Assembly (NCBI RefSeq): GCF_030272615.1
Contig: NC_081410.1
Coordinates: 504,732,942 to 504,796,941 of the forward strand
DNA from: Cryptomeria japonica
Lineage: Eukaryota; Streptophyta; Pinopsida; Cupressales; Cupressaceae
DNA: 64,000 nucleotides
Direction: 5' to 3'
This document shows positions 1 through 11,758 of the stretch, one piece after another. The notes beneath the pieces were generated by a model. It worked only from the letters and a program-made list of their open reading frames with translations. It had not been told where the DNA came from and did not search any database. Both the position numbers and the translations under genes were made by a program. Position 1 is the stretch's first letter; each line of letters starts with the position of its first letter.

Positions 1-267
1 AAATTTGGAGCTCTTCTAAATTTAGTTTATTTTCTCTATTTTTAGCCCTTCAAAGTTCAAAAAAGAAGCAGTTGGTATTTTGCTCATAACTTGAACATAC
101 GGAGTCGAAATCGTGAAAACCATATATCGTTGGAAAGCTCTTTCCGAGCCCTATCCAGATATGGAGGTATTTTTTTCTGATTTTTTCATTTCGCAAGTTT
201 TTTTGCCAGTTGAAGTCAGAAGTTGCTGTTTGCACTCCCGAGGGCATATCTTGTGCATCCGGCTCCA

Positions 268-1317
268 TGTAATGTCCCTACTTTGAAATATAATTTAATA
301 ATAAATAATAATAAAATTAAAATACAAAAGAATAAATATAAAAATTAAAATTAAAATATAAAAGAATATAATTAAATATAATTAAAATTTGATTAAAGTT
401 AATGAAAGGTCAAAAGGCATGAAATGATAAGTTGTGACTTTCTCAAACGTGAGGTATATACGGGAGAAGAGAAACTCATTTGGGGGGGGGAGGATGTAAG
501 GGGATAAGATACTAGCATTTATAAGAGATTAAATATACAGCAGTTCGATTCAATTCTGTACTTGTGGTATGAGTTCCCCATACATGACATAATGATTACT
601 ATTTATATCTGTATACTACTGACTAGTAACGTATTGTCGTTTATGATTGTTAAATATTGCATAATGAATGTTACTTCTATCTGTTCATTGCTGATACACA
701 TTGTATTATTGCTTATGACTGTTTAACATATAAAGGTATAGGATACGCAATACGAATGCACCAGAAATCAGAAAATAAAGAATGAAGTGTATATAAAGAA
801 TTTATGACAGACTTGTGAGAAGTCGGTGATTTGGTTTATGATAGATTTAAGAGTAGAAATAATGGATACGGAAATAAGAAAAGACAAAGGCCTCTGTTAT
901 TATATTGTCTGGGAATCACATTGAGTATGAATCTGAGAATATAATACCATTAACATAATATAGATGATGCTGTTAACATAAAGTAATACTAATATGGTAT
1001 GACGCAATTCAATACTATTAATATGACAAGGAAGTTACATAATCTAATACTATAATATAATATAATATAATATAACGATGCCAATATAACATAATGCTGG
1101 TAATATAATATAAAACTATAATATAATATAATATTGTTATTACATAATACAGATAACATAATACAATGTTGTTAATGAAATATAATATAATAATGTCATA
1201 ATGATAGTTTAATAAATGCTTTCCTATAACTATAGTGTCTCTCTATTGTAATCACTATATATTAAAAAGTGTGATTCTAGGACACAATATTAGAGGGTCC
1301 CATTAAGGGACATTACA
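268..1317 (+). repeat. Solo LTR of 1050 bp with 5-bp TSD CTCCA
   Basis: The unit starts TGTAATGTCCC and ends GGGACATTACA, which are inverted copies of each other. It is flanked by CTCCA at 263-267 and 1318-1322, the signature of LTR-element integration. The interior is very AT-rich with ATAATATAATAT-type runs (about 1040-1190), a G9 run near 483 and a TATA-like catttataagag near 518. It contains no ORF of note. The element at 35845-37722 has the same ends, so both belong to one LTR family; plus orientation is inferred from the TATA-like site. Confidence 0.8.
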
Positions 1318-2077
1318 CTCCATTTTTCGCAAATGAGATATCGTCTGAAAGGTGATTCAGAGCTCTATCCAGATCTCAAGTCCATTTTTGCAAATAGCTT
1401 TCCAGCCCACTGTCTCTTCCTTCTGAAGTAATCAATGACTTCCTGGCCCTATTCTGCTCTCCTGTGATCCGAGCTCCATGTTTTTGGCACAAATCTCTAC
1501 TTTTTTAGCATCATGGAGAAAAGCATTCAGATTCTCACTACTTGTCATACCTCTCCCTTATCAGCATTATGGGGGGGTTTCTACTGTTGTTGCTAATGCT
1601 TCCTTGGTTTCACGTTGGAGTGTTCTATGTATTTAGTCCTTGTTCCTATGTACTAGGAGATGCAAGGCCATTTACCCATGCATTGTCTGTGAGATGGAGC
1701 ACTTACGTACTTGTTCCTATGTACTATGAGATGTAGCAGCCATTTACTCATGCATTGTCAGTGAGATGGAATACTTACCATATCGACACTCTTACATTCC
1801 TATTTCTAGAGGTTAGATTTTCACCATCATAGCAATCTTACTACGACAGCGTTTGTAGCTTCTTCATGCTTCAATGTTTCTTCATGCTTGTCTTTTGTTT
1901 CTCTTTTGGAGAGGAGTTTTGTTCCCATTCAGGGTTTTCTCCTTTGCTCTATTTTTGAGAAACTTCCATGTTTGTTCATGGTACCTCATCAGGGTTTAGA
2001 TCGGGACCCATCTTGCATTCATCTTTGCATGTTTTTTCCTACATCTTTGCCTCTCCCAGTTGTGCATTCAGGGGGGG

Positions 2078-2573
2078 TGTTGGAGTAAATAATTTATATA
2101 TTAATTATTCACTTAATTGCATTAATTCACTAAATAATCGATGCCTTAGTAATTAATTATTGGCATTTATTAGTTAGTTAATTAATTAATTATGAATAAT
2201 TAATTAATATTTATCTCCATGCATAATGCAAACTAGAAAAAGCAAACTATGTTTAGATTTCGAGAGTTTCATGCATTAATTAGTCTATTATGCTATTTGT
2301 ACATACATGACTTATTCATGCATTGTGTTTCAAACTCTCAGTCTATCTTGTAGACTCCACCATTTAGGGTTTCTATCTTTAGAGTTAGATTTCTTTATAA
2401 GGATGTCATATCCTTCATTGTTACTCAAGCAATAAGCAATTTCAAAGCAATACATTCAATTATTATTAATTGTCTTCAATTCTCTTTGCTGTTCAATTTT
2501 CTCTGTATGTGTGACAAGTATTCTTGCAGAAGACAATTGGGCTTGTGGGATTCGCATTTCACGAATTCTAACA
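2078..2573 (+). repeat. 3' LTR of the copia-like element
   Basis: Starts TGTTGGAGTAAATAATT directly after a G7 tract and ends CGAATTCTAACA, giving a 496-bp TG...CA LTR. A TATA-like site (ctttataagg, 2393-2402) is followed by a leader-like stretch. The flanking 5-mers (ggggg before, aaaat after) do not match, as expected for one LTR of a longer element rather than a solo LTR. The sequence after 2573 belongs to element C. Confidence 0.65.
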
Positions 2574-2995
2574 AAAATCACATCATTTCAGCCAATACAA
2601 ATGCAGATTGTATCAACCACATGAATCACACAAGGAAAGGAATAAAATTCGGCTGATAAGACAATTTTCAGGCATTTTTCAGACTTTCACACTCAGAAAT
2701 CAGACTTAGACAGCGAATTTGGTTGCGACATCATTCCTAATTCTGAGTTGAAAGATATTTTCAGACTTACAAATTATAATCAAACCTTCCATAAGTCTGA
2801 AAATCAGGTTTCCTTAAGGCAAAATTTCCAGATTTAGAATGAATCCTTTGTATTTTCCAGAATCAGCATTACATAGTTTCAATTTTCTGATTTCAGAAAG
2901 CTAATAAGTCTGAAAATCAATTAAAATCAGAACCTAGGTTAATTGTGGAAAATTATTTGTTCAAATTTGTTGACTTCTAGCTTCATACAGGTACA

Positions 2996-5620
2996 ATGTC
3001 AAAAGAAGGGATAGCTGCAAGGAAGACCTAGTTGAAGAAAGTACTTGAAGAATACTACCCGGAATCTCAAATATCTTCCAAGTGGAAGAAGGTTGGAGAC
3101 ACCAACATGGAGTGCCTGGATAGGAAAAAGATGAAACGAAAGATACGAAGAACCAACTACCCTCTCCCTTGGCAGTTAACATGATGAAGAATGGAATCTA
3201 CCACGCAGCTAGATTCCCATCAACAATGCAATGCAATGAACTCATGGATGAGTATGCCAAGCACTACAACCCACAGTCAAGAACAATCCTAACACCTAAG
3301 GGGTTGGTGCTTGCATATCTCACCGAAGATGCAATAAGAGAAGCATTTGGGATTCCCAATTACCAGGGCATGCAAACAAGAACTAAGGAGGACGCCCAAG
3401 CTATGTTCGAGAAAGGACCAAATGCATGTATAACTCTCATTAACAATGAGTGGGTCCTAGAAACAAGGCATCACCATTCCAAGCTACCGACGAAACTCCT
3501 AAGTTCAGATTTCATAGAAGAGTTTAGTGATATGATCTTCCTACTCAACAAGATCATGGGAGCACCTCAAGGAGCTTTATTTGAGAGATAGATGTTTTAT
3601 TTCATTGAGGAGATATCAACTAGAATAGTAATGATAAATTGGGCGAAGATCATAAGTGATAACTTGGATATCCAGTTCAAGAACTTGAAGAGAACGAAGT
3701 CGTTCTACATGACTTCCTACTTGGTATGCATGCTAGCAAGACACATCAAATACAAAGGACTAATATGCAAGGGTGAAGTCGGGAACAAGAAGGAACAACA
3801 TAAGGTGTATGAATGTTATCCGCAACTCCACCTACATGAGAAAGAACAGTATAGAAGGGTGAATGATACATTCACCATGTACCTCACATGGTTGCTACAA
3901 GGTGGAGTACATAAGAGATTGTACAAGGAGGCAATGTCATTAGTAGAAAAAAAAATGAATCATGGTTTATTCAATTCCCTACCTTCACATACATAAGGAT
4001 CCAAGGATTCACCTCCAAACCTTACAAGCTTCCCAAGTATCTAACAGACAAGATGGTGTTCCTTGAGGTGGTGAGGCAGCTATCAAAGTTTGATTGATAC
4101 AGAAAGAAAAGCATAGGCAGGGTATAACTTTTCCTCTCATGCTTGGTAAAATGATGGAAATATGCCCCACTACAGCAGCGACAGCTATAATTAATGAAGA
4201 ATTGGAATTTTTTCGTCTTGGAATATACAAGGCTAGGAGCCGTTTTGATCCATTCCAAAGGATTTTAATAGCCAAAGGAGAGAAGTTTACACACAAGGTT
4301 GACATCAAAGACTCTAGGCAAATCTTACAAATGAGTTTGGAGTTAGGAGAAAGATGTGGTCTTGAATGTCAATGGACTTCATGAGGAAGTGTAGATTGTT
4401 CTCAATTCCAGATCAAGTAAAAGATGATGGGAATCATATTCATCCTCAGTGTAGTCAGGAGAAAGACAAGCTGGTTCCATCACCTAATTGGTCACAGCCC
4501 AAAGTAGTAGACTTAAACATTTTGATGAGGGAAGTGAATAATTGCTCCAGGGAATGGGTAGACAAACAAATCAACAAGTTAAAGAGGTTGAGTACCACTT
4601 TGACCTATGAGAAAATGAAAAGTGTTGAGTCTTCTATTAATGATGATGAAAGAACTATAAGTGATGTGAGAACAAACAATGATGAAGAGGGTCAAGCTCC
4701 TAAGAGAAGAACGAGTACAGCTGGAGGAACACAAGCAAGGGTAAGGAGATTGCCAGTCAAGAATCCAGACAAAAGAAGCACAAGTTCGATGCTTCTCAGT
4801 CTACCATGAGTTCCTCATTTGTTAAGCAAAATGCTATACCAGAAGAAGACAATGAATCCAAACAAGGTTCCAACATGAAGATCCTACCAGATAATGATCA
4901 AGATGAGCACGCATCAGCTCAATCAGCACCACATGCAGATGAAGAACAGCAACCAGGATCTCCAACCATTCAGCTTGAGGTCCATTTAGGAGATGATGTG
5001 GAAGACCTCAGTTAGAGGAGAGCTGATGAAGAGGTATTTTCTGCCTTGAGAGGAATTGATGACAATCATTAGCTCGAGGATGGAATGGAATTTTCTACAA
5101 TCACTGATTGGTTGATGAACAATATGGAAAAGAAGAAAGTTGGAGAAATGCAGCCCATTGAAGACGTAGATGACTTCTTAGCCCAAATTGGTAAGGCTAA
5201 AGAAAAGAAGGCAAAGAAGTTCTCTAAAATTACTAGAGATGCTTCAAGATCCCGCATTTTGCAAGTGGCTGTCCCAGCAGTTGACAAACCTAGAGATGAG
5301 ATCACTCACATGGACTATTAGGTTACAACAATTGATCTTGGACCATCCACAAAACAACAAGAGTTTCAGGAGCTGAATGATTCTACCAAGGCCATTGAGG
5401 CGCGGTTAAATAGAGTTGAAGAGAAAAAGGAAATGTTAGCATCCACAAAACAACAAGAGTTTCAGGAGCTGAATGATTCTACCAAGGCCATTGAGGCGCG
5501 GTTAAATAGAGTTGAAGAGAAAAAGGAAATGTTAGAAATAGAGAATAAGAAACTCGAGGAATACATTGAGGGGTTGTTGAATCCCCTAAGGCATGAGGAT
5601 CCTACATTTGTTCCACCCAT
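2996..5620 (+). pseudogene. Gag-like ORF of element C, 5' portion, decayed
   Basis: The ATG at 2996 matches the ORF start of element A by position after an intron-like acceptor, but a TAG follows after 11 codons. Open stretches then continue in several frames (3035-3590, 3592-3996, 4094-4384, 4366-4809, 5085-5321, 5433-5620). Segments shared with A include SKWK near the N terminus, FPSTMQCNEL, the FGIPNYQGM region, LLNKIMGAP, NWAK, VNDTFTMYL and a C-terminal coiled coil of alternating Lys/Glu. The stop-interrupted frames show it is not functional. No catalytic motif of RT, integrase or protease is seen, so a structural, gag-like or plant-transposon-associated role is the best guess; a profile search against Pfam plant mobile and transposon domains could place it. 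It continues at 6646 after the insertion. Confidence 0.6.
5344..5535 (+). repeat. In-frame tandem duplication of 96 bp in the coiled-coil region
   Basis: The segment beginning catccacaaaacaacaagag at 5344 is repeated at 5440 and both copies run through the aggaaatgttag end, so the period is 96 bp (32 codons). The copies appear almost identical, so the duplication is younger than most decay in this ORF. The encoded residues are Lys/Glu-rich heptad-like sequence. Confidence 0.9.
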
Positions 5621-6645
5621 AGATGGCACACTCGCAGAGTACTCGGCAAGTTTCAAAAACTCGCCTAGTTTTTGAGCTCTGCGAGTTTTTATGACTTTAA
5701 CTCACAGCAAAAACCCGGCAAGTTTCTTTAAAAAACTCAGCTAGACTAAAAAAAGAGGCCCAAACATTTCAAAAAATTATCATTTTTTATTTTTTCAGGT
5801 CAGTTTCATTCTCTTCATCAGAATATACACATGAAATATAACATTTAAGTATAAGTGGCATTTCAATATGTCTTTTTCCTTTCTTATACTTTATAACACC
5901 CGACGCCTTTATAAAATAATAAAAGTATTTTTGGCCTCGAGGGGTGCTGCCCCTCGACCCTGCAAGGGGCGATGCCCCTTGACCCCAACTGGGGGCGATG
6001 CCCCCAAACCCCCGTCGAAAAATATAGGGGGAAACTGCACTGATGGAAGTAGGGAAAATTTAACCTCCGAGGCTGATTAGGCTCCATATAACAACATAAT
6101 TAGAATTGAAGAAATCTTGGTATTATACATTTTAGAGTTGAAAGTTTGAAACTATCAGTATGAATGATGAAATTTCAAATATTGCGCGTTTGTAAATCTC
6201 CACCAAGATCTAGACCTATCTCTCTACCCCTCTTTTTCTCACCCTCGGAACTGGGAAGATCTCCACTGGGAAGAGGAAGAGGAATAGTAAATAGTTTTAG
6301 CTAGAGCTAGGAAGAGGAAGTTGTAATTGTAATTTGTAACGATGTATTTACTTTTGGTTTTACAAAAACTATTTACTATTTTGCTTCCAGCCATCAGCAT
6401 TCCTCATGAGGATGCGATTTTGTAGACACTTTGCATTTAAATATATCTAGAATCAGCTTGTTTCTTTTGTGTTATTATTTATTGACTCATTGGATGCATC
6501 TTCTCATTAAATTTTGCAAAAAAAAATGCATTTTTTATTAAAATTAAGCGTGTTTTTACGTTGCCGAGTTTTTCGCCGAGTTTTTGCCGAGTTTTTTTCT
6601 CAGGGGCTTGGCGAGTCGAGCCAAGTCGCAAGTAGTCCAACTATG
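5621..6645. mobile_element. Non-autonomous class-II-like insertion with 11-bp direct repeat
   Basis: The insertion separates ORF sequence that reads into VPPI on both sides, and the 11-mer gttccacccat occurs at 5610-5620 and 6646-6656. The ends carry imperfect inverted sequence (TAGATGG near the left, TAGTTGG when the right end is reversed) and subterminal repeats of ctcggcaag, aaactcgcc and gccgagttttt in opposite orientation. The interior has no transposase. Subterminal repeats of this kind are typical of hAT elements (8-bp TSD); the longer duplication would fit a Mutator-like element, so the superfamily is left open. Confidence 0.6.
5937..6020. repeat. GC-rich palindromic repeats of the GGGGC-gat-GCCCC type
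   Basis: Three or four adjoining short palindromes of the pattern ggggc-gatg-cccc, separated by ttgacccc, form a GC-rich island in AT-rich DNA inside the class-II-like element. Related stretches occur near 15195-15262 and 26428-26470. Confidence 0.6.
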
Positions 6646-7297
6646 GTTCCACCCATTGCTATTGCTCAAGGGTCACTTAATGATCACGAGGCAATGAGGA
6701 GTACATATCAAGAGGTTGGAAAATGGATAGAACATATTTCGAAGCAAGCAAAGGACTTCCTAGTCCAATTTGTCCATGCCTACGATAGGACAATGTTACT
6801 CGTGAATAGGAAGCAATGCTTGGAGGGAATATGGAAAGATTTTCCACCAATCCAAGACAAGACTATTCCTCGCCTCAAGGTGTTGAAGCGGATTCCTACA
6901 TCAACATTGATCCAAGAGGGAGTAATTCAGGAGGGAAGTGTGCATGATTTCCATGGATGGTATTGTTCTTTGGCAATGAAGAAATCAATGTTTGATCATG
7001 CGAAAGATGAGTGCATGGAAGTGGAAGGATCAATCTTAGAGATACAATCAAAGATCCTCACTTCAATTGAGGAATTATTGGGACAAGATGCCAGCACTAC
7101 TAGCAGTTTGAATTTGGAATGATTGAACCAAAATGCCTTGGATGTGATTGAATTGCAGCAGGATGGTTTGCCAAGTGTCACAATGGAAGAGCTCAATTCA
7201 GTCATTTCTAGATTCATTGAATATGCAGCCAAAGGGAGGGATAGAGGAAAGAATCTTCTAGGAGACAGCTTGCTTGATGACTATGACATCTCATTGG
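6646..7297 (+). pseudogene. Gag-like ORF of element C, 3' portion
   Basis: The ORF resumes after the class-II-like insertion with VPPIAIAQGSLNDHEAMR and stays open to a TGA at 7120-7122, then continues in the same frame to the copia insertion after TCATTG. The residues IPTSTLIQEGVIQEG and MEELNSVISRFIEYAA correspond to the C-terminal part of the element A ORF (VPRQTLIDGKVVQEN, VVVTRFIAYAINEQD). Beyond the copia element the frame continues for only a few codons to TGA at 13106-13108. The protein end is alpha-helical looking, without known catalytic motifs. Confidence 0.6.
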
Positions 7298-8027
7298 TGT
7301 TGGTTTTGTGTCTCAGACAGCGATCAGACTTTCAGTATTTAATTTCAAATTAACATTAAATAAATGATAAGCAAGTAAATGAAAGAGAGAAAACAAGTGC
7401 ACGGGAGACCAGCACAATTACCCTGGGAAAACCTCCAAGGAGGAAAAACCCAACACTAAAGACCCACAGGTCAAATTATGTATTCAATCTTGAATTGTAA
7501 CAATACAATACTTAGCTCTAGTCATGTGACTCGGATCTGGGATCTTCAACCTCTTATTTGAATGAATCAGATCTGCCCTTTTATTATATCAGGTCTGCAC
7601 TTCTAAAGTCACCAAGTCTGCTCTTTAATGCACCATCTAACAGTAATTAGGAACACCAAAATAGCTTTGTCTTCCTTGTATAAGTTTGCCCAGTTCACCT
7701 CTTAATTTCGCACACCAAGGAGCAGATGGATTTCGCTGATTGCATGAATTGATTGAGTGAACTGATCTTGGCAAATGGTCTTTATTTATATGAGCATATA
7801 ACCTTCAAGTCGGCCTTAATTAGATATATATGTTTGGCGCCAATATAGGTTTTAGTGTGGCGTGTCATTATAGGGCTGGCCCTGTTTAGGGGCACACTAC
7901 CCTCTTTGGCGTGAAGGGTCCAGCCCTACACGTTAAACTTTGGGAAAGGGGGGCCTAGCCCTTTAGGGGTTCGGATGTTGCCTTAGGCAATCCGAATCCC
8001 TTTTTCTGAGCCTAGTTACAAACAATA
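7298..8027 (-). repeat. 3' LTR of copia-1
   Basis: A 730-bp direct copy of 12350-13080, beginning tgttggttttgtg and ending ttacaaacaata on the plus strand. In element orientation it runs TATTG...CAACA, so one end is TA instead of the usual TG. Small differences from the 5' LTR (for example one missing C near 7318) date it as non-identical. Confidence 0.95.
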
Positions 8028-8043
8028 CTCCCTCTTAACTAGG
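8028..8043 (-). other. Polypurine tract of copia-1
   Basis: Directly next to the 3' LTR the minus strand reads AGTTAAGAGGGAG, a purine-rich tract suited to priming plus-strand DNA synthesis. Confidence 0.7.
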
Positions 8044-8414
8044 AAAGAAGAGAATACATAATCTGAACCTTTAGAGTTCCATCTAGCACACAAGCATAGA
8101 ATTACATCTTCCACCTAGCACACGAGCATAGGATGGTTCTAGCACACAAGCATGGAGGGTGTAGTACACAAGTGGGTCTTTACATAATTACAATTTTCCA
8201 TCTAGCACACAAGCATAGAATGGAACCTTCCATTCTTGCACACAAGCAAAGAATGGACAAAACTCTGCAGTAGAGAATCACTAAGATTGAAACTCCCTCT
8301 CAACCAGGGTTTCATTTTCCACAATACCAAGTCTGTCTCTGAAGTATTCAAACTTCACTCTGGATAAGGGTTTGGTAAGAATATCTGCAACCTGTTCATC
8401 TGTGCTAATATACT
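8044..8414 (-). other. 3' untranslated stretch of copia-1 with short repeats
   Basis: Non-coding region between the RNase H end and the PPT. It contains five or more copies of ctagcacacaagcat or close variants (about 8089-8230), a local short-repeat cluster, and no ORF. Confidence 0.6.
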
Positions 8415-9801
8415 TCAGTTAAATGGTGTCTCTTTGCACCACATATCCCGAATGAAGTGATAATGAGTTTCCACATGCTTGGACCTGTCATGGAACACAG
8501 GATTTACTGACATCTTTATACAGCTTTGATTATCACAATGAATAGTGGTAGGACCACTAGGTTGACCAAATAATCCAAAAAGAAGTTTTCGAAGCCACAC
8601 TGCTTCTCTAGATGCAACAAATGCTGCAATGTACTCAGCTTCTGCAGTACTCAATGCTACCGAAGATTGCTTTCTTCATGCCCAAGAGATTACTGCAGAT
8701 ACCCGAAGTACTTTTCCTGTCCTCGACACTTCCTGCCCAATCTGAATCTGAAGAGCCTTCCAAGAAAATTGAGGTATTAAGTGAATACTTTAGCCCATAA
8801 CCAATAGTGCCTCGCAAGTATCTCAGAATGTGCTTGGCTGCAACCAAGTGAACAAGTTTAGGCAAGCTCATGAACTGACTGAGAGCATTCACAGCATAAC
8901 AGATATCTGGTCTAGTATTGACTAGATACATCAAGGATCCAATCAACTGCCTGTACTCAGATAGATCTGCAAAATCAGAGTTAGCTGCAGAAGCACTCAA
9001 CTTCTTTAAGTTAGATTCCATAGGAGTAGACATAGGTTTACAATCCATCATTCTAAATCTTTTCAGAATATCAATAGTGTACTTTCCTTGACTTAGAAAA
9101 ATTTCATTGGATTTTTGCCATACTTCTAACCCTAGGAAGTAATGCATTAGACCTAAATCCTTCATTTCAAATTCTGAGGCTAATTCTTTCTTACATCTCA
9201 CGATCAGTTTATTTTCACCAATGAGAAATAAATCATCCACATATAAAACTAGAATTAGCATATCATCATTACATATTTTCAAGTAAAGGTTAGCATCAGC
9301 ATCATTCTTACGAAATCCTAAGCTTAGTAAGTACTTATCAATTCTTTAATACCAAGCACGAGGAGCCTGTTTGAGCCCATATAAGGCTTTCTTCAACCTG
9401 CAAACATGAGTATCTCTTTTATGTATTACATAACCTTCTGGTTGCTCAATATAGACTTCTTCCTCAATAACACGATTGAGGAAAGTTGTCTTAACATCCA
9501 TTTGATATAGCTCCCAACCTTTAGCTGCACCAATAGCTATTATAGATCTAATAGAAGTATATCTAGCAACAGGAGCGAATGTTTCCTCATAATCTATTCC
9601 TTCCTTTTGAGAAAAATCACGAGCTACAAATCTAGCTTTATATTTCTCAATACTACCATCAGCATTATGCTTAATTTTAAATAACCATTTATAGGAAACA
9701 ACAGAGTTACCTTTGGGTCTGGGTACAATGTCCCAAACATCATTCTTGATGATAGACTCATACTCTTCATCCATGGCTAATTTCAAAGCACGATGAGTCA
9801 T
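8415..9801 (-). pseudogene. copia-1 reverse transcriptase and RNase H
   Basis: The RT (RVT_2 type) starts around 9801 with NDVWDIVPRPKG and YKWLFKIK and includes YQMDVKTTFL and QPEGYV. A stop follows APRAWY at 9346. The next stretch (9282-8635) holds the catalytic LYVDD motif, KDLGLMHYFLGLE and the RNase H start SDSDWAG. A frame change near 8650 leads to the terminal part with LSTAEAEYIA, HCDNQSC and KHVETHYHFIRD. All segments expected of copia RT-RNase H are present in order. The stop at 9346 and the shift near 8650 make it non-functional as it stands. Confidence 0.93.
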
Positions 9802-9991
9802 AGCTTCTTCGACTTAATGATGTTGCACATTACAGAAATGTAGTTGGCATGATTTTGAGGTCTCTATGTATCTCTGAAGGTTCCTCTGGAAGCAGAAAAT
9901 CCTTCGGCATCTTGAATGGTGTTTCTAACCCAAAGTGGCCTCTTCTTGCTGACCACAATATCCTTAGGTATATCTGTAGAGTCCATGGGTT

Positions 9992-11758
9992 CTAATGGAT
10001 CATCCTGAACTTCCTAATCCAAGAGGTCAATGGACTCATCTGTATCTCAGGGTTAGTATCAACATTTGATTCTTGATTTTCAGTCACAATATCATCATTA
10101 TCAGATAATAAGCCTTTAGATCTTTTGAATGCAATATCTTCTTCAAAAGTTACATCTCTACTTACCTCAACATACCTTTGACCTAAAAAGTAGATCCTGA
10201 AGGCTTTGGAAGATTCACTGTATCCTACTAAGATGCCTTTCTTTCCAGAGGGATCCAACTTGGTTCATTTTTCCTTAGGCACATGAACATACACAGGGCT
10301 CCCGAAGATCCTTAAGTGGCTGATGTCAGGTTTGATTCCTGTAAAAGCTTTTTCAGGGGTTACATTCTTTAGAGCACGATGAGGACATCTATTCTGAATG
10401 TAAACTGTTGTTTTGGATGCCTCCGCCCATAGGAAGGGTTGCAGGTCTTGATCATGAATCATGGCTCTTGTAGCTTCAACAATGGTCCTGTTCTTTCTTT
10501 CAGTAACTCCATTTTGTTGAGGATTGTAGGGAACACAGAACTCCCTCTTAATTAATGTCTCAATACAGAAATCATGAAAACTACCTGAGGTGTACTCACC
10601 TCCATTGTCAGACCTTAAACATTTAATTCGTTTTCCAGAAGTATTTTCAACCAAGGCTTTGAATTCTTTAAATCTATTTAAGACTTCGTCAGACTCTTTA
10701 GATTTCAGAAAGTAAATCCATGTTTTCCTCGAAAAATCATCTATGAAGATAACATAATAAAGGAAACCGCTAGGAAATGCTACAGACATAGGACCACATA
10801 AATCTGAATGAATAAGCTCTAACTTTTCTTTAGCTCTACTATCACTTTTGTGAAATGGGCTCTTCACATTCTTACCAATTGCACAACCTTTACAAGCATC
10901 ATCATGAGATAAACTAAGTTTAGGCATACCTTTAACCATTTTACCAAGAGTGGGAAGAGTTTGAAAGTGCAGATGTCCAAGTCTTCTATGCCATAGCTCG
11001 CATGATTCAAGAGCCTCATGAATGAGAGCTTGAATTGGGCTAGCTACAAGCTTATACAAACTATCACATCTATTTCCAATAACACGAGCAGATTTGAAAC
11101 TAGATTTCTTAGACCAAGCAAGTACTTTCCCTTCAGAAAATGCTATTTGCAAACCCTTATCTTCTAAAGCAAAAATGGAAATAAGATTTCTTTTAATTCC
11201 AGGTACAAAAAGAATATCACTGAGTTGTAAGGAAATACCAGAATCTAGTTTTAAAGTAGTACCAGAACCTTTTACTGAATATCGAGCATCATCATCGATT
11301 ACCACATGAAGGTTGGTATCCTTTTCTATCAGATCTGAAAGATGCTCACGATAACCTGAGATGTGTCTGGAGGCTCCACTGTCAATTATCCAAGTATCAT
11401 TGTCTATAGGAACGTTGCTCGATAGAACAGAGATAAGAAGATAGTCCTCATTTTGTTCAACGACTTCATTTAAATTGGCTTCCCTTTCCTTAGGATCATT
11501 CTGACAATCTCTAGCATAGTGACCATACTTATCACATCTGAAACAACGAATGTGGGAGGAATCTCTTGACTTCTTCCTTGGATCGTAGGAAGAGGATCTA
11601 AAATCTTTGCTTCTCTTTTCTTTCTTCCAATGCCCACCTTTCCTAAACTTAGTTGTGAGAACATGATTATCATCTTTGTGAGAGTTCTTGAGTTTTCCTC
11701 TTACCTCAATTCGAGATTCCTCTTCAATACAATCAGATTGGAGACGCTCAAAGTTGGG
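9992..11758 (-). pseudogene. copia-1 zinc knuckle, protease and integrase
   Basis: One frame runs from 11758 to 9992 with a single internal stop at 10265-10267. In order it encodes a CCHC zinc knuckle (CFRCDKYGHYARDC, 11545-11504), the aspartic protease motif DSGAS (11383-11369), the integrase HHCC zinc-binding region (WHRRLGHLH, then CKGC) and the D-D-E core. Counting from the methionine codon at 11305, the core acidic residues are Asp168 (HSDLCGP), Asp233 (RSDNGGEY) and Glu269 (TERKNR). After the stop the frame continues into GKKGILVGYS, the C-terminal integrase and linker part. A frameshift lies between 9992 and 9801. The frame is the same as gag, separated from it by one TGA. Confidence 0.93.

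Larger units (their letters stand above)
1..2573 (+). mobile_element. 3' part of a copia-like LTR retrotransposon, 5' end outside window
   Basis: Positions 1-267 and 1318-2077 are non-coding retroelement-like sequence, followed by a G-rich polypurine tract (2071-2077) and a TG...CA LTR (2078-2573). The stretch before the tract, with a short translated segment RDPSCI near 2010, resembles the sequence just before the LTR of the copia element at 56608-57015, which supports a copia origin and plus orientation. The phrase around 150-180 (gctctttccgagccctat) recurs in altered form near 1358. No RT or integrase is visible, so this is the 3' untranslated end only. A solo LTR is inserted at 268-1317. 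The family assignment is an inference from these similarities. Confidence 0.5.
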
